Positions 33,182-41,485 of a stretch of DNA of 47,128 bases are shown here, one piece after another. Numbering within the stretch: position 1 is the stretch's first letter; each line of letters opens with the position of its first letter. The stretch is taken from assembly GCA_030377865.1 (NCBI GenBank), contig JAUCGA010000036.1, forward strand, positions 1 to 47,128, read 5' to 3'. Origin of the DNA: Anaerolineales bacterium HSG25. Lineage in GTDB: Bacteria; Chloroflexota; Anaerolineae; 4572-78; J111. The translations under genes were made by a program, and so were the position numbers. Below the pieces are notes generated by a model, which made no database searches, was not told the origin of the DNA, and worked only from the letters and a program-made list of their open reading frames with translations.

Positions 33182-33553
33182 CGGGTAAAAACTATCTCAA
33201 CCTGATTAAAAACACCGTCGATTATCGTTTTTGTTACCATATCCCCGTATTATAGCAGAGAGAAGATTTTAGCGAAAAAACTATCCTGTCCTGATGCTTC
33301 TCAAGCACAGAACATGGCTATTCTCCGAGATTGAAAGGGCTTAATTATCATCCGGTATTTGCATCTCCAACTGACCCAAATAGATCATGGTTGGGTCAGG
33401 CGGGTGATTTCTTCTTGGTCATGGTCAGTAGAACAACGAATTGGGGGACAAACGAATCTTGTGTCGCATTGAGGTGGTAATTCGCTTGTTCACGTAATTC
33501 GTTGTGCTTAATTTCTTGCATTGTCTCTCGGCAATGACCCGGTCTGGCGTGGG
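33182..33553. other. Intergenic stretch without recognised genes
   Basis: I see no credible ORF, RNA gene or dispersed palindrome here. It would hold the promoter of the STAND/TPR gene at its left and the 3' region of the next minus-strand gene at its right. Confidence 0.5.
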
Positions 33554-34201
33554 TCATGGCGCTGGAACCGTAATCAGCATGTGATTCCGCCGCCAGTCCG
33601 ATAAGGCTTGTTCTAGCGATGGGACATCTATCTCTGTTGGGGCCGGGTATTGCCAGACTGTCTGCTCATGAAACCAAGCAGTCACAACCTGCCATGCTTG
33701 GCTTCGGACGGCGATAACGGCTTGGTTATTATGCATAGCTCGCTCCGGCCACAACGAGAAATCGTTCTGTGTCCAATGCTGATAGGCGGTCGGGTCATCG
33801 GTCTGCCAGCGCTGGATTTGTTGGGCGTTGATGGCTTCGTTGATGGCATAACAACAGGCCGAGGTTACGGTAAATGGGTTGTTGGGGTAGCTGTAGGTCA
33901 GTAATAAACCACTAAAACAACTCCTAAAGGCGGCGGTCGCCATGTCAGCCTTTTCTGAGTTTGAGGTATCGGGAAAGGTACGACCATGCACGGCTTGCCA
34001 TTGGCCTGGGTCATGCAATATCTGGCGCGGCCAAATCACGGTTGGACATGTCGCCTCAAAAACCGGCAGGTAACGGCGTATCATCATAATTGCCAAGTTT
34101 TGTTGTAGCTCTACGGGCAAGCCATACAGAATTTGGAAACATGTTTCGGCGCATGCTCCCCATTGTTGGGCGGTTATCGCTTGGTTCAGTTGCTCTAACA
34201 A
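33554..34201 (-). CDS. Hypothetical protein, 215 residues
   Basis: This soluble protein has many Trp, Gln and paired Cys residues (CFSGLLLTYSYPNNPFT, then ACCYAINEA). No domain is recognised. The start is probably the TTG at 34201, which overlaps the stop region of a 30-codon ORF with a better Shine-Dalgarno; this could be translational coupling. It is not near other genes of its strand except that small ORF. Confidence 0.6.
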   Translation of the reverse strand: MLEQLNQAITAQQWGACAETCFQILYGLPVELQQNLAIMMIRRYLPVFEATCPTVIWPRQILHDPGQWQAVHGRTFPDTSNSEKADMATAAFRSCFSGLLLTYSYPNNPFTVTSACCYAINEAINAQQIQRWQTDDPTAYQHWTQNDFSLWPERAMHNNQAVIAVRSQAWQVVTAWFHEQTVWQYPAPTEIDVPSLEQALSDWRRNHMLITVPAP

Positions 34202-34287
34202 CAGTTGTCTATCGCAAACATGGTAAAAGGGTTAAATGGAATCTTCACATCGTCTAAATTATCAGCTATCGGTTTATCTGCATTCAT
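34195..34287 (-). CDS. Possible 30-residue peptide overlapping the start of the next gene
   Basis: The ATG at 34287 is preceded by AAAGGACA at a good distance. The frame gives 30 residues ending in Cys-Cys, and its TAG overlaps the TTG start at 34201. It could be a coupled leader peptide or a short gene. No homologue is known to me. Confidence 0.4.
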   Translation of the reverse strand: MNADKPIADNLDDVKIPFNPFTMFAIDNCC

Positions 34288-34339
34288 AAAGTGTCCTTTA
34301 GAGAGACTATATACGAGTATTTGTCGTCAATTTTGTGGT

Positions 34340-34556
34340 AATCAGCTTGAGGTTAGGCAGTTTCAACTTTTAAAACCTCTCAAAATCGGCCTTGGCCTGT
34401 GATTTCAATTAGCGGATTGTTTGGGAGAATTATTTTTTCGGAATTATCTTAAGAAATAACGTTTTTGCGGCACGTCGGCTTCCTAGCTGACCTGTTCAAC
34501 TAGTTGGCTAGGAAGCCGATGCGCCATTCTCAGCATCATCCTGACTACTACAATTT
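34340..34556. repeat. Mixed palindromic modules upstream of the TolB-like gene
   Basis: A GGTTAGGCAGTTTC module resembles 15990-16040. A hairpin between GTCGGCTTCCTAGC and GCTAGGAAGCC (34473-34520) is followed by a family E-like right end (CATCCTGACTACTACA, to 34556). This fills the gap before the next gene. Confidence 0.6.
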
Positions 34557-34631
34557 GTCGCCAATTCATCATTTTTGTATTATACTCCCTTGCAAATTGG
34601 ATGTACAATCACCGGAGTAAACAATCCCTTC

Positions 34632-36020
34632 ATGACCAGATTTATCCCCCGTTTTGTCACTCCTACATTTGGCCGTTTTGATGCCTTGATAATAACGATT
34701 CTAATCGGTTTGTTCCTGTTCAACATGGGCATGCTGTGGCGAGGTAATCAAGTTGGAGTACGGTTGATTACCAGCCATCCCCAACCATACGCCACGTCAG
34801 TTTCGACGCTCAGTCATATCAGCCTAACCTTTGACCAGCCGATTAGCCCAACCGTTGAATCTCCCCTCAGCCTGACCCCGGCGGTATCAGGTACGACAAT
34901 GTGGGACGGTGGCCGTCTTACATTCACCCCTCATCAACCGCTCCAGCCCGATACCCACTATCAGGCCAAGCTCGATCCGACCCTAACCAGTCAATCAGGC
35001 CGACCATACACTGACCTAACCACATGGCAGTTCCGCACTCGTCAACCCAAAATCATCTATCTGGTGCCGCATGAGACCGAACCGACCCAACTCCACCTGC
35101 TTGACCCGCACACCCGACAGAGTCAACCCCTAACCTCAGAGCCGCATGGCGTGTTTGACTATGCCCTCTCGCCGGATGGAGGAATGATCGCTTATTCGAC
35201 TTGGAATCGGGCCGAGGAGCGGAATTTATGGCTGATTGATCTTGAGACACATGAACGGCAAGCCCTGTTTCCATGTTTAGATGGCATCTGTAGCGGGGTT
35301 AGTTGGGCCAAGGATGGTCGGCGATTGATCTATGAGCGGCGCGACTTTATAACCGGCAGTGACCGACTCTCTGCGCCGCGCCTGTGGTGGTTTGACCTAA
35401 CCAATCAGCAAACATGGTCGCTGTTTGAAGACGAGTCTCAACTTGGCTACGGTGCGACCATTTCACCAGATGGTTTGTGGCTCAGTTATATGGCTGGCAA
35501 CGAGCAAAGCATCGCCATTCAGAATCTACAAACAGGTGATACTCGCCTCATTCCCAACGGCACCGGGGCACGACCAGTCTGGAATCCTGATAGTCAGTCG
35601 CTCACTATAACCGATATTCAGGCTGACCATGACGGGTTTGGGGTACATCTGTTCAAGGCCGAATTGGGAAACGAGCAACTGATTGACCTCAGCACGGGAC
35701 AAATACAGGTCGAAGATAGCTCGCCGGCATGGTCGCCGGATGGTCAGCAGTTGGCTTTTACCCGCAAGTTGGCCGGAGTCAGCATGGGCAAACAGGTATG
35801 GTTGCTCGACCTAAATAGCGGCAAACCATACTCCCTAACGGATGAGTTAGACATCCATTTCAGTGTACCGACTTGGTCACCCGATGGGATGCAACTAATC
35901 TTTCAGCAATTCTCGCTAAAACAGATGGGGAGCCTACCCTCGATTTGGCGCATGGATGTAGTATCGGGGGAAATAAACCAACTGGCTCCAGTGGGGAGTC
36001 AACCAAGTTGGTTGCCCTAA
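34632..36020 (+). CDS. Membrane-anchored Ig-like/TolB-type beta-propeller protein
   Basis: The protein has about 462 residues from the ATG at 34632; an upstream TTG at 34575 is open but less likely. A signal-anchor helix (ALIITILIGLFLFNMGML) is followed by a bacterial Ig-like domain of the Big_5 type (about 55-150; ISLTFDQPIS, TFTPHQPLQPDTHY). Five or more PD40/TolB-like propeller repeats follow, each with a SPDG or similar turn (YALSPDGGMIAYS, AWSPDGQQLAFTR, TWSPDGMQLIFQ). It is probably exported and anchored outside the membrane. The function of such proteins is unknown. A REP hairpin and a family D element follow. Confidence 0.8.
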   Translation: MTRFIPRFVTPTFGRFDALIITILIGLFLFNMGMLWRGNQVGVRLITSHPQPYATSVSTLSHISLTFDQPISPTVESPLSLTPAVSGTTMWDGGRLTFTPHQPLQPDTHYQAKLDPTLTSQSGRPYTDLTTWQFRTRQPKIIYLVPHETEPTQLHLLDPHTRQSQPLTSEPHGVFDYALSPDGGMIAYSTWNRAEERNLWLIDLETHERQALFPCLDGICSGVSWAKDGRRLIYERRDFITGSDRLSAPRLWWFDLTNQQTWSLFEDESQLGYGATISPDGLWLSYMAGNEQSIAIQNLQTGDTRLIPNGTGARPVWNPDSQSLTITDIQADHDGFGVHLFKAELGNEQLIDLSTGQIQVEDSSPAWSPDGQQLAFTRKLAGVSMGKQVWLLDLNSGKPYSLTDELDIHFSVPTWSPDGMQLIFQQFSLKQMGSLPSIWRMDVVSGEINQLAPVGSQPSWLP

Positions 36021-36050
36021 AGAATGAGGCCTAAATAAGTTACATGCTTC

Positions 36051-36083
36051 AGAGTGGTTCAATCTTTAAGATTGAACCACTCT
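36051..36083. repeat. REP family A hairpin after the TolB-like gene
   Basis: This is a perfect hairpin with 15-bp arms (AGAGTGGTTCAATCT) and loop TTA, 30 bp past the stop. A degenerate outer arm resembling the composite element precedes it. Confidence 0.88.
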
Positions 36084-36106
36084 CATGACGAATTACGATT
36101 TTACTT

Positions 36107-36279
36107 AAGTAACAAGAGTTTGTCGTTTCATTCATGACCTGATATATTGATAAAATCAAAAGCATTTTTTGACAGGATTAACGGGATTAACAGGATTTTT
36201 TTGCTTGTAATCCTGTCAATCCCGTTAATCCTGTCAAAAAATGCTTTAGTCATGTTGAAATGATAAACTTCTGAAGTAA
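36107..36279. repeat. Family D element (161 bp), copy 3, with 6-bp target duplication
   Basis: The element spans 36113-36273, the same length as the copy at 5246-5406 but inverted. The direct repeat AAGTAA lies at 36107-36112 and 36274-36279. The internal palindrome joins GACAGGATTAACGGGATTAA to its inverse. Confidence 0.85.
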
Positions 36280-36325
36280 CTTTCATTTCTAAGTTGTGAT
36301 TTTTGCCCAAATACCATGTTCTGAT

Positions 36326-36430
36326 CGTTGCGATTATGTAATCGCAACGGGTATTTGGCGGGTAGCGCGAAGCCTCCTTGAAGGAGGATACACCCGCCTG
36401 TTATGGGTAACAGGTACACACCCGTTACCA
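36326..36430. repeat. CGTTGCGATTA palindrome with GGCGGGT/ACCCGCC modules, copy 1
   Basis: The perfect palindrome CGTTGCGATTA-TG-TAATCGCAACG (36326-36349) is followed by inverted GGCGGGT and ACCCGCC arms and a GGGTAACAGG region. The first part recurs at 36859-36882. Confidence 0.75.
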
Positions 36431-36489
36431 TCATGGAAAGAAAAAGTTAGGGTGAGGAATTTTTGAATCTGCCGAATTACACCGGAATC

Positions 36490-36518
36490 AAAAATCCCCA
36501 CACCAGAATGATGTGGGG
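36490..36518 (-). terminator. Terminator after the tRNA pair
   Basis: Stem CCCCACA/TGTGGGG has a 9-nt loop and is followed on the minus strand by ATTTTT. It lies 6 bp beyond the tRNA-CAT gene. Confidence 0.7.
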
Positions 36519-36523
36519 GTGAG

Positions 36524-36596
36524 TGGGCCTGGTAGGGTTCGAACCTACGACCAACCGGTTATGAGCCGGTCGCTCTAACCACTGAGCTACAGGCCC
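36524..36596 (-). tRNA. tRNA with CAT anticodon, probably tRNA-Ile2 (lysidine type)
   Basis: A full 73-nt cloverleaf reads on the minus strand. The acceptor stem is GGGCCTG/CAGGCCC, the anticodon loop is CTCATAA with stem ACCGG/CCGGT, the variable loop is TGGTCG, and the T arm is GTAGG-TTCGAAC-CCTAC. CAT can be initiator Met, elongator Met or Ile2. The CTCATAA loop and TTGGTCG variable region resemble bacterial tRNA-Ile2, whose C34 is changed to lysidine by TilS. No CCA is encoded. Confidence 0.85.
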
Positions 36597-36615
36597 TTTT
36601 ATAAGGGGCTAAAAG

Positions 36616-36686
36616 AGCGGGCAACGGGGCTCGAACCCGTGTAACTAGCTTGGAAGGCTAGGGCTTTACCACTAAGCTATGCCCGC
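36616..36686 (-). tRNA. tRNA-Gly (TCC)
   Basis: A 71-nt cloverleaf reads on the minus strand. The acceptor stem is GCGGGCA/TGCCCGC, the anticodon loop is CTTCCAA (anticodon TCC) with stem CTAGC/GCTAG, and the T arm is ACGGG-TTCGAGC-CCCGT. It lies 19 bp upstream of the CAT tRNA, probably in one transcript ending at 36490. No CCA is encoded. Confidence 0.93.
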
Positions 36687-36751
36687 AGACAAGGCAATAT
36701 TATACACAAATTTGTGGATGTGCCAAATCTAGGCATTAATGATTTTATTGT

Positions 36752-36920
36752 AGTGGTCAGCTTAAGTAACTTTCACTTCTAAGTTGTAACTTTTCCCGGA
36801 GTGCAAGAATTCTATTCTTGCTGTCAAAATACAATTTTGACACTCCTGTTTTCCTGATCGTTGCGATTATGTAATCGCAACGGGTATTTGGCGGGTATAT
36901 ACCCGCCTGTTATGGATACA
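36752..36920. repeat. Family E left end plus mixed palindromes
   Basis: TGTAGTGGTCAGCTT, the left end of family E, leads into a hairpin region CAAGAATTCTATTCTTG and a second copy of CGTTGCGATTA-TG-TAATCGCAACG (36859-36882) with GGCGGGTATATACCCGCC. No matching right end is seen, so this looks rearranged. Confidence 0.65.
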
Positions 36921-37012
36921 CTTCTGTTTTTTACAAGTTAGTTCTGAAAACTACTTAATGTTGAAATGTTCATGTCACCCTGAGTGGGCTACCAACTTAA
37001 ACCGCGACAGTC

Positions 37013-37103
37013 GTAAAAGTTCAGTAAAACCGCCCTAGAAACCCGATTTCTCAAAGAAATCGGGTTTCTGATGCTCTTTCTAGCGAGTTCACTGAATATT
37101 TAC
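37013..37103. repeat. Family C 91-bp MITE
   Basis: This is a full-length copy with GTAA ends and the AAACCCGATTTCT hairpin. The flanks (CGACAGTC, TCCCATTG) do not match, so it has no target duplication. A TGGGCTACCAACTTAA motif upstream also precedes the copy at 43923. Confidence 0.88.
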
Positions 37104-37109
37104 TCCCAT

Positions 37110-37150
37110 TGTTTCCTGAGCCTGTCGAAAGGAACTGGCTTCGGCAAGAT
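37110..37150. repeat. CCTGAGCCTGTCGAAAGG palindrome
   Basis: This is the inverse of the 13708-13750 module: CCTGAGCCTGTCGAAAGG faces CTTCGGCAAG. It sits just beyond the stop codon of the large fusion gene and may act as a 3'-end hairpin. Confidence 0.6.
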
Positions 37151-37192
37151 TAACCAACGGTTCTTGGAAGATTTTAAAAGTTGACACTCCCT

Positions 37193-40100
37193 TTAGCTCT
37201 CACCCTTTAGCACCTGCTCAATTGTGGCCAAGGTCTCTTCACACAACGCTACGCCCCGCCGATTGCCGATTAAGCGGTTAATCTCTAACGCATGCACGGC
37301 GTAGGTTTTGGCCTTATTCGGATGACCAGTTTTAAGGTGTAAACTGCCCAAATTGTTGAGCGTGGCCGCTTGATTGATCCAAAAATAGTTGGTGTGACTA
37401 ACGGTTAAGGCTTGTTGATAGTACTCCTCGGCTTCGCTGTAGTTGGCCTGATGTTGATGCACAATCCCCAAGCCATTTAGGACACGGGCCTGATGATAGG
37501 AATCATCAGCCTGAGGGAGCAGATTGTGTGCGCTGGAAAGATGTTGCTCGGCTACAGACAGGTTTCCTTGGCCGATGGCAATATAGGCCAACTGCACCAG
37601 ACTTTCACCCTGTAATACCGCATCATCCGTTGCTTTAGTCTTAACTAAGGCCATATCTGCCGCTGTTTGGGCTAAGGACAGTTGTTTGGTCAGTCGATAA
37701 TAGGCCGCTTGGCGCTGATAAACTCTGGCCTGTTGAGCCGGATTTTCCGCATGGATGGAATCCACAAGGTCGGTCAATTCGGCTAACAATATAGCCTCAC
37801 TATCGAACCAGCCCAAATTTTTATAAACTTGCTCCTGCGCCAACAGTAGCTCAAATCGCTGAGTCAGCATATCCTCCGGTGCTAACTCAGCCAAAGCGGT
37901 CAGGGCGGTTTGATACCATGTTAAAGCCATATCGTTCGCCTGAAAAACAACCATCTGCTCGGCGGCCTGCTGACTATAGGTCAACAGTTTTTCCAAATTG
38001 CCCGCTTCTTGAAAATGGTAAACCAACCGAGGCGCGATATAACGTTGCTCAGATAGATAAAGGTGCTCTAACGTCTCGGCGGCTTCCTGATGCAAGCGCC
38101 CTCTTTTTGAGTCGCTTAAACCGTCATAAACAACCTGCCGAATCTCAGGATGGTCAAAATAAAGGAGATTTTGAGCCGCATCAATCTTAATCAGTTGCCG
38201 CCCCAACAGAACATCCAAACAGTCCAACACCTGTTGTTCCGGTAGATAACTCATCTCAAAAAGGGTGGCAAATTGGAAACTATTCCCCAACACCGCGGCC
38301 TGAGTCAGCAAGGTTTGTACCTCTTTGGGCAAATAAGCAATACGACGAGGAATCGTCTCTTGAATCGTATCCGGCAAATCATGCAGGCTGATATGCTTAA
38401 AGACCCATTTTTGATCCTCCCAAACGATATTTTCTTCATCTAACAAAATATGAATTAACTGCTTTATATATAGCGGATTACCCTGACTTAGACGAGCCAA
38501 CAGGCGAGTCAAATCGGTGGGGAATTGGGTTGACCAGTAATGGTTCAATATCTGCCCCACGGCCTGTTGATTAAGGCGAGCCAAGGAGAGCGTATGCTCT
38601 GAGGCATGCCGTTTAAGCAGATAATTCAGATGGGTGTCTGACTTTAGATGACTATGAGCATAAGAAACCACAATCATCAACGGTAAATCACGACAACTGG
38701 CAATCAAATAATCTAATAAGTAGAGACTATTTGCGTCAGCCCAATGCACATCATCAAAAATGAGCAAACATGGTTGTTTCTGAGCCACCTGTTTCAGTGC
38801 CTCGGCCAAACGGGGGAACTCGATAATCGGGGATGGGGCGATTTTTAGCCGTTTGGGGTCGGTATTGGCCTCAAGGCTGATAACATTTCGGCCATAAACG
38901 GGCGGAAGGTTTTGTACAATTTGTTGAAATAGATGATGCGGTTTTTCATCCGGTACGATAGTCGTTTCGCCATACGTTTGATTTAGATGGCTTTGAATTG
39001 CCTCTAAAAAAGGTTGATAAGGCATCATTTGTCGCCGAATACCAAAGCTACCGGTCAGCAAAAAGACATCCGAGGCAATTTGTTGGGCAAACTCTTGTAA
39101 AAGGCGAGTTTTGCCCGCCCCACTTTCGCCGGTCACAAAGGTGATTTGGCTTTGTCCCTGCTGACATGTGGCCCACAAATTGGTCAGATAAATCAGTGGT
39201 TTTTCGCGACTAACCATTGGCGATGGTGGCATACGACGGTAGACGGTGGTTTGAGCGATGGTTTTTCGTACTGGCACGATTCCGGCTAAAATATGCCGAA
39301 TCTTCCGAATAGATTTATAACGCTTATTCGGGTCTTTGTTGAGCAGTTTAAGGATAAAATGCTCTAACATGGGAGAAATATCGGGTACATGCTCACGTAG
39401 TGGACGAGGGGGGACGCTCAAATGTTGCTCCAAAATCTGCTGATCTGTCCCCTCAAAGGGTAGCACACCGGTCAGCAACTCATACATAATAATCCCAAAG
39501 GCGTAGATGTCCGTCCGTTCGTCAATCGGGTGACCCAATACCTGCTCCGGCGCGAGATAGGAGGCCGTGACCAAGGCCAATGGAACATGGATATTGAGTA
39601 ATGATTTGCCCGTTTCCAGTCGTCCTAAACCAAAGTCGCTAATTTTTAAGGTTTTCCCGTCCATCAACACATTTTTCGGTTTGAGATCGCCATGAATCAC
39701 GCCATGAGTATGCGCGTATTCCAAGGCCGAGGCCATCCGTTCGGCAATAGAAAGCGCCACATCCAGTTTTAGTGGCTTACCCTGCTTTTCGATCAACAGA
39801 TAGTCCAAGGTCAGCCCTTCCACGAACTCCTCGACCATAAAGGGCAAACCTTGGTCTTTGTCACAGTGCATAATATTGGCGATGTGGGGATGGTCAAGCT
39901 CAATCACTTGCCGAGCATGGCGCAAAAAATGTTCAATCGCACCGTCACTAAAGGAGGGGGAGAGGATTTTGATGGCGATAGTCTTCTTTTGTTGCAGGTC
40001 GACGGCTCGATAGACCGTACCGAGTCGCCCATCGCCCACCTTCTCTTCCAGATAATAACGATTTTTGATAGTCTGTCCGGGTAGATTGGTACGCTTATAA

Positions 40101-41473
40101 GCCTGTAACGCTTCGAGCGCCTCCTCCACTGAGGGATGAATGGCGAAAAAGTCGAGATAACCAGCCAACTCAATCAACTGCTGAACATTGATAGACGGCG
40201 CGGCCAGCACAATCGAAGAACCGGCATATTTTTTACGTAGTTTGACCAAGGCTCGCAGACCAGCCACTTGTAACATCTCCACTGCCGACATGTCGATAAT
40301 CAGTTGTGAGGGAAAATCATCACCGGGTAGACCTTCGACCTGCATGTTCAGGTCAGTGGCAACATGCTCGTTAAAAATGCCACGCGGACTTAAAATGGCG
40401 ATGTCATCCCCTGAGCGGTGGTGCAGGTCGGTCATTTTGGGTGGAGTTAGGTCGAACTCTTGCCCATCCTGAGCAATCAGAATCTCCATCGGTTTTTCGT
40501 TGGGATACTGATTCTCTTGGAATTTGAGCGTGTCAACCAGAATTTTCTCAAGCGCCACATCAGAATAGGTCGGGTCGTAATGGTACAGCAAAAGTGTCTT
40601 TACATTGGCCGCCTGAGCCATCTCGACCCCCATAAAGGAGGAGCTATGCCCCCAATCCTCTTTTTCATCCGATTCTCGTTGGGTAAACTGGGTGTCAAAA
40701 ATTAGGACATCGGCATTTTTGAAAAAGTTGATATACGGGTGCAAGTCGGCCTCATGCGGGTATGATGAATCGGAGGCGTAGACAAATACCTTGTTTCCTT
40801 TCTCGAACCGATAACTATACGCGTCGCCGGGATGGTCGTTGCGAATGTTCCGAATCCGCAGATTTCCAAACCCTAGCACCTCTTCCGCGTCAAGCTGTCT
40901 AAATTCAAAATCAGCCTGCATGTAATCAATCGAGACCGGAAAATTGGTAAAATTCTGCTGTTGTCGCAGAATCGGTTCCATGTCATGCACGCTGTAGATG
41001 ATAATCTTGTTTCCGGCAATAAAAGCGGGTCGAAAGAAAGGAAACCCCTGAATATGATCCCAATGGGGATGACTAAAAATCAGATGAATAACCCCTTTCC
41101 CCTTTCCCCAAGGGCCTTGCATCAGTTCTATGCCCAACTCCCGAATTCCAGAACCGGCATCAATGATAAACAGATCATCGCCCGCTTCTACCGAGATACA
41201 TGGCGTATTGCCACTAGCCGTTGACCCCGCTAACGGTGAGAGATTATCAAGATAGGTTTCGATAATTTGCCGTTGTACAATGGGGCTACTCCTTTTTTCA
41301 GGGTCATCACCGGGCAGGGGAAGTCCCAAGATCGCGGCCACCAGTTTTTCACGTAAACTAATATCCTCGACTCGGGAGACTTTTAAGAAGGCACTAATAA
41401 TTTTTTCGCGGATTGCTTGTGATTGAAGCGGTGTTGGGATGGAGCCTCGCGCTCCCCAAATCTTTACTAACAT
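37193..41473 (-). CDS. Giant signalling fusion: MBL hydrolase, STAS, Ser/Thr kinase, AAA ATPase, TPR
   Basis: The protein has 1426 residues in one frame. Residues 1-340 form a metallo-beta-lactamase-fold hydrolase starting KIWGARGSIPTP, with HPHWDH (H135, H137, D139, H140), H214, D235 and a late His set. Residues about 355-458 are a STAS domain whose usual phosphorylated Ser position reads VAGL (Val), so switching by phosphorylation there is unlikely. Residues about 473-735 are a Ser/Thr kinase with GDGRLGTVY, K502, HGDLKPKN (594-601; HRD reads HGD) and DFG (613-615). Residues about 755-1000 are an AAA_16-like ATPase with GESGAGKT (781-788) and LLIFDDVHWAD. TPR-like helices run to the end. 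The kinase-AAA-TPR part is known from large bacterial sensor kinases; the MBL-STAS front end is unusual. The gene is followed on the same strand by nothing and preceded by a truncated AAA-TPR relative. Confidence 0.88.
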   Translation of the reverse strand: MLVKIWGARGSIPTPLQSQAIREKIISAFLKVSRVEDISLREKLVAAILGLPLPGDDPEKRSSPIVQRQIIETYLDNLSPLAGSTASGNTPCISVEAGDDLFIIDAGSGIRELGIELMQGPWGKGKGVIHLIFSHPHWDHIQGFPFFRPAFIAGNKIIIYSVHDMEPILRQQQNFTNFPVSIDYMQADFEFRQLDAEEVLGFGNLRIRNIRNDHPGDAYSYRFEKGNKVFVYASDSSYPHEADLHPYINFFKNADVLIFDTQFTQRESDEKEDWGHSSSFMGVEMAQAANVKTLLLYHYDPTYSDVALEKILVDTLKFQENQYPNEKPMEILIAQDGQEFDLTPPKMTDLHHRSGDDIAILSPRGIFNEHVATDLNMQVEGLPGDDFPSQLIIDMSAVEMLQVAGLRALVKLRKKYAGSSIVLAAPSINVQQLIELAGYLDFFAIHPSVEEALEALQAYKRTNLPGQTIKNRYYLEEKVGDGRLGTVYRAVDLQQKKTIAIKILSPSFSDGAIEHFLRHARQVIELDHPHIANIMHCDKDQGLPFMVEEFVEGLTLDYLLIEKQGKPLKLDVALSIAERMASALEYAHTHGVIHGDLKPKNVLMDGKTLKISDFGLGRLETGKSLLNIHVPLALVTASYLAPEQVLGHPIDERTDIYAFGIIMYELLTGVLPFEGTDQQILEQHLSVPPRPLREHVPDISPMLEHFILKLLNKDPNKRYKSIRKIRHILAGIVPVRKTIAQTTVYRRMPPSPMVSREKPLIYLTNLWATCQQGQSQITFVTGESGAGKTRLLQEFAQQIASDVFLLTGSFGIRRQMMPYQPFLEAIQSHLNQTYGETTIVPDEKPHHLFQQIVQNLPPVYGRNVISLEANTDPKRLKIAPSPIIEFPRLAEALKQVAQKQPCLLIFDDVHWADANSLYLLDYLIASCRDLPLMIVVSYAHSHLKSDTHLNYLLKRHASEHTLSLARLNQQAVGQILNHYWSTQFPTDLTRLLARLSQGNPLYIKQLIHILLDEENIVWEDQKWVFKHISLHDLPDTIQETIPRRIAYLPKEVQTLLTQAAVLGNSFQFATLFEMSYLPEQQVLDCLDVLLGRQLIKIDAAQNLLYFDHPEIRQVVYDGLSDSKRGRLHQEAAETLEHLYLSEQRYIAPRLVYHFQEAGNLEKLLTYSQQAAEQMVVFQANDMALTWYQTALTALAELAPEDMLTQRFELLLAQEQVYKNLGWFDSEAILLAELTDLVDSIHAENPAQQARVYQRQAAYYRLTKQLSLAQTAADMALVKTKATDDAVLQGESLVQLAYIAIGQGNLSVAEQHLSSAHNLLPQADDSYHQARVLNGLGIVHQHQANYSEAEEYYQQALTVSHTNYFWINQAATLNNLGSLHLKTGHPNKAKTYAVHALEINRLIGNRRGVALCEETLATIEQVLKGES

Positions 41474-41485
41474 ACGATTTGCCTC

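Noticed and set aside
36524..36596. Initiator tRNA-Met for the CAT tRNA
   Set aside because: The acceptor stem begins with a paired G1-C72, unlike the initiator mismatch, and the anticodon arm lacks the three G-C pairs in the initiator pattern.
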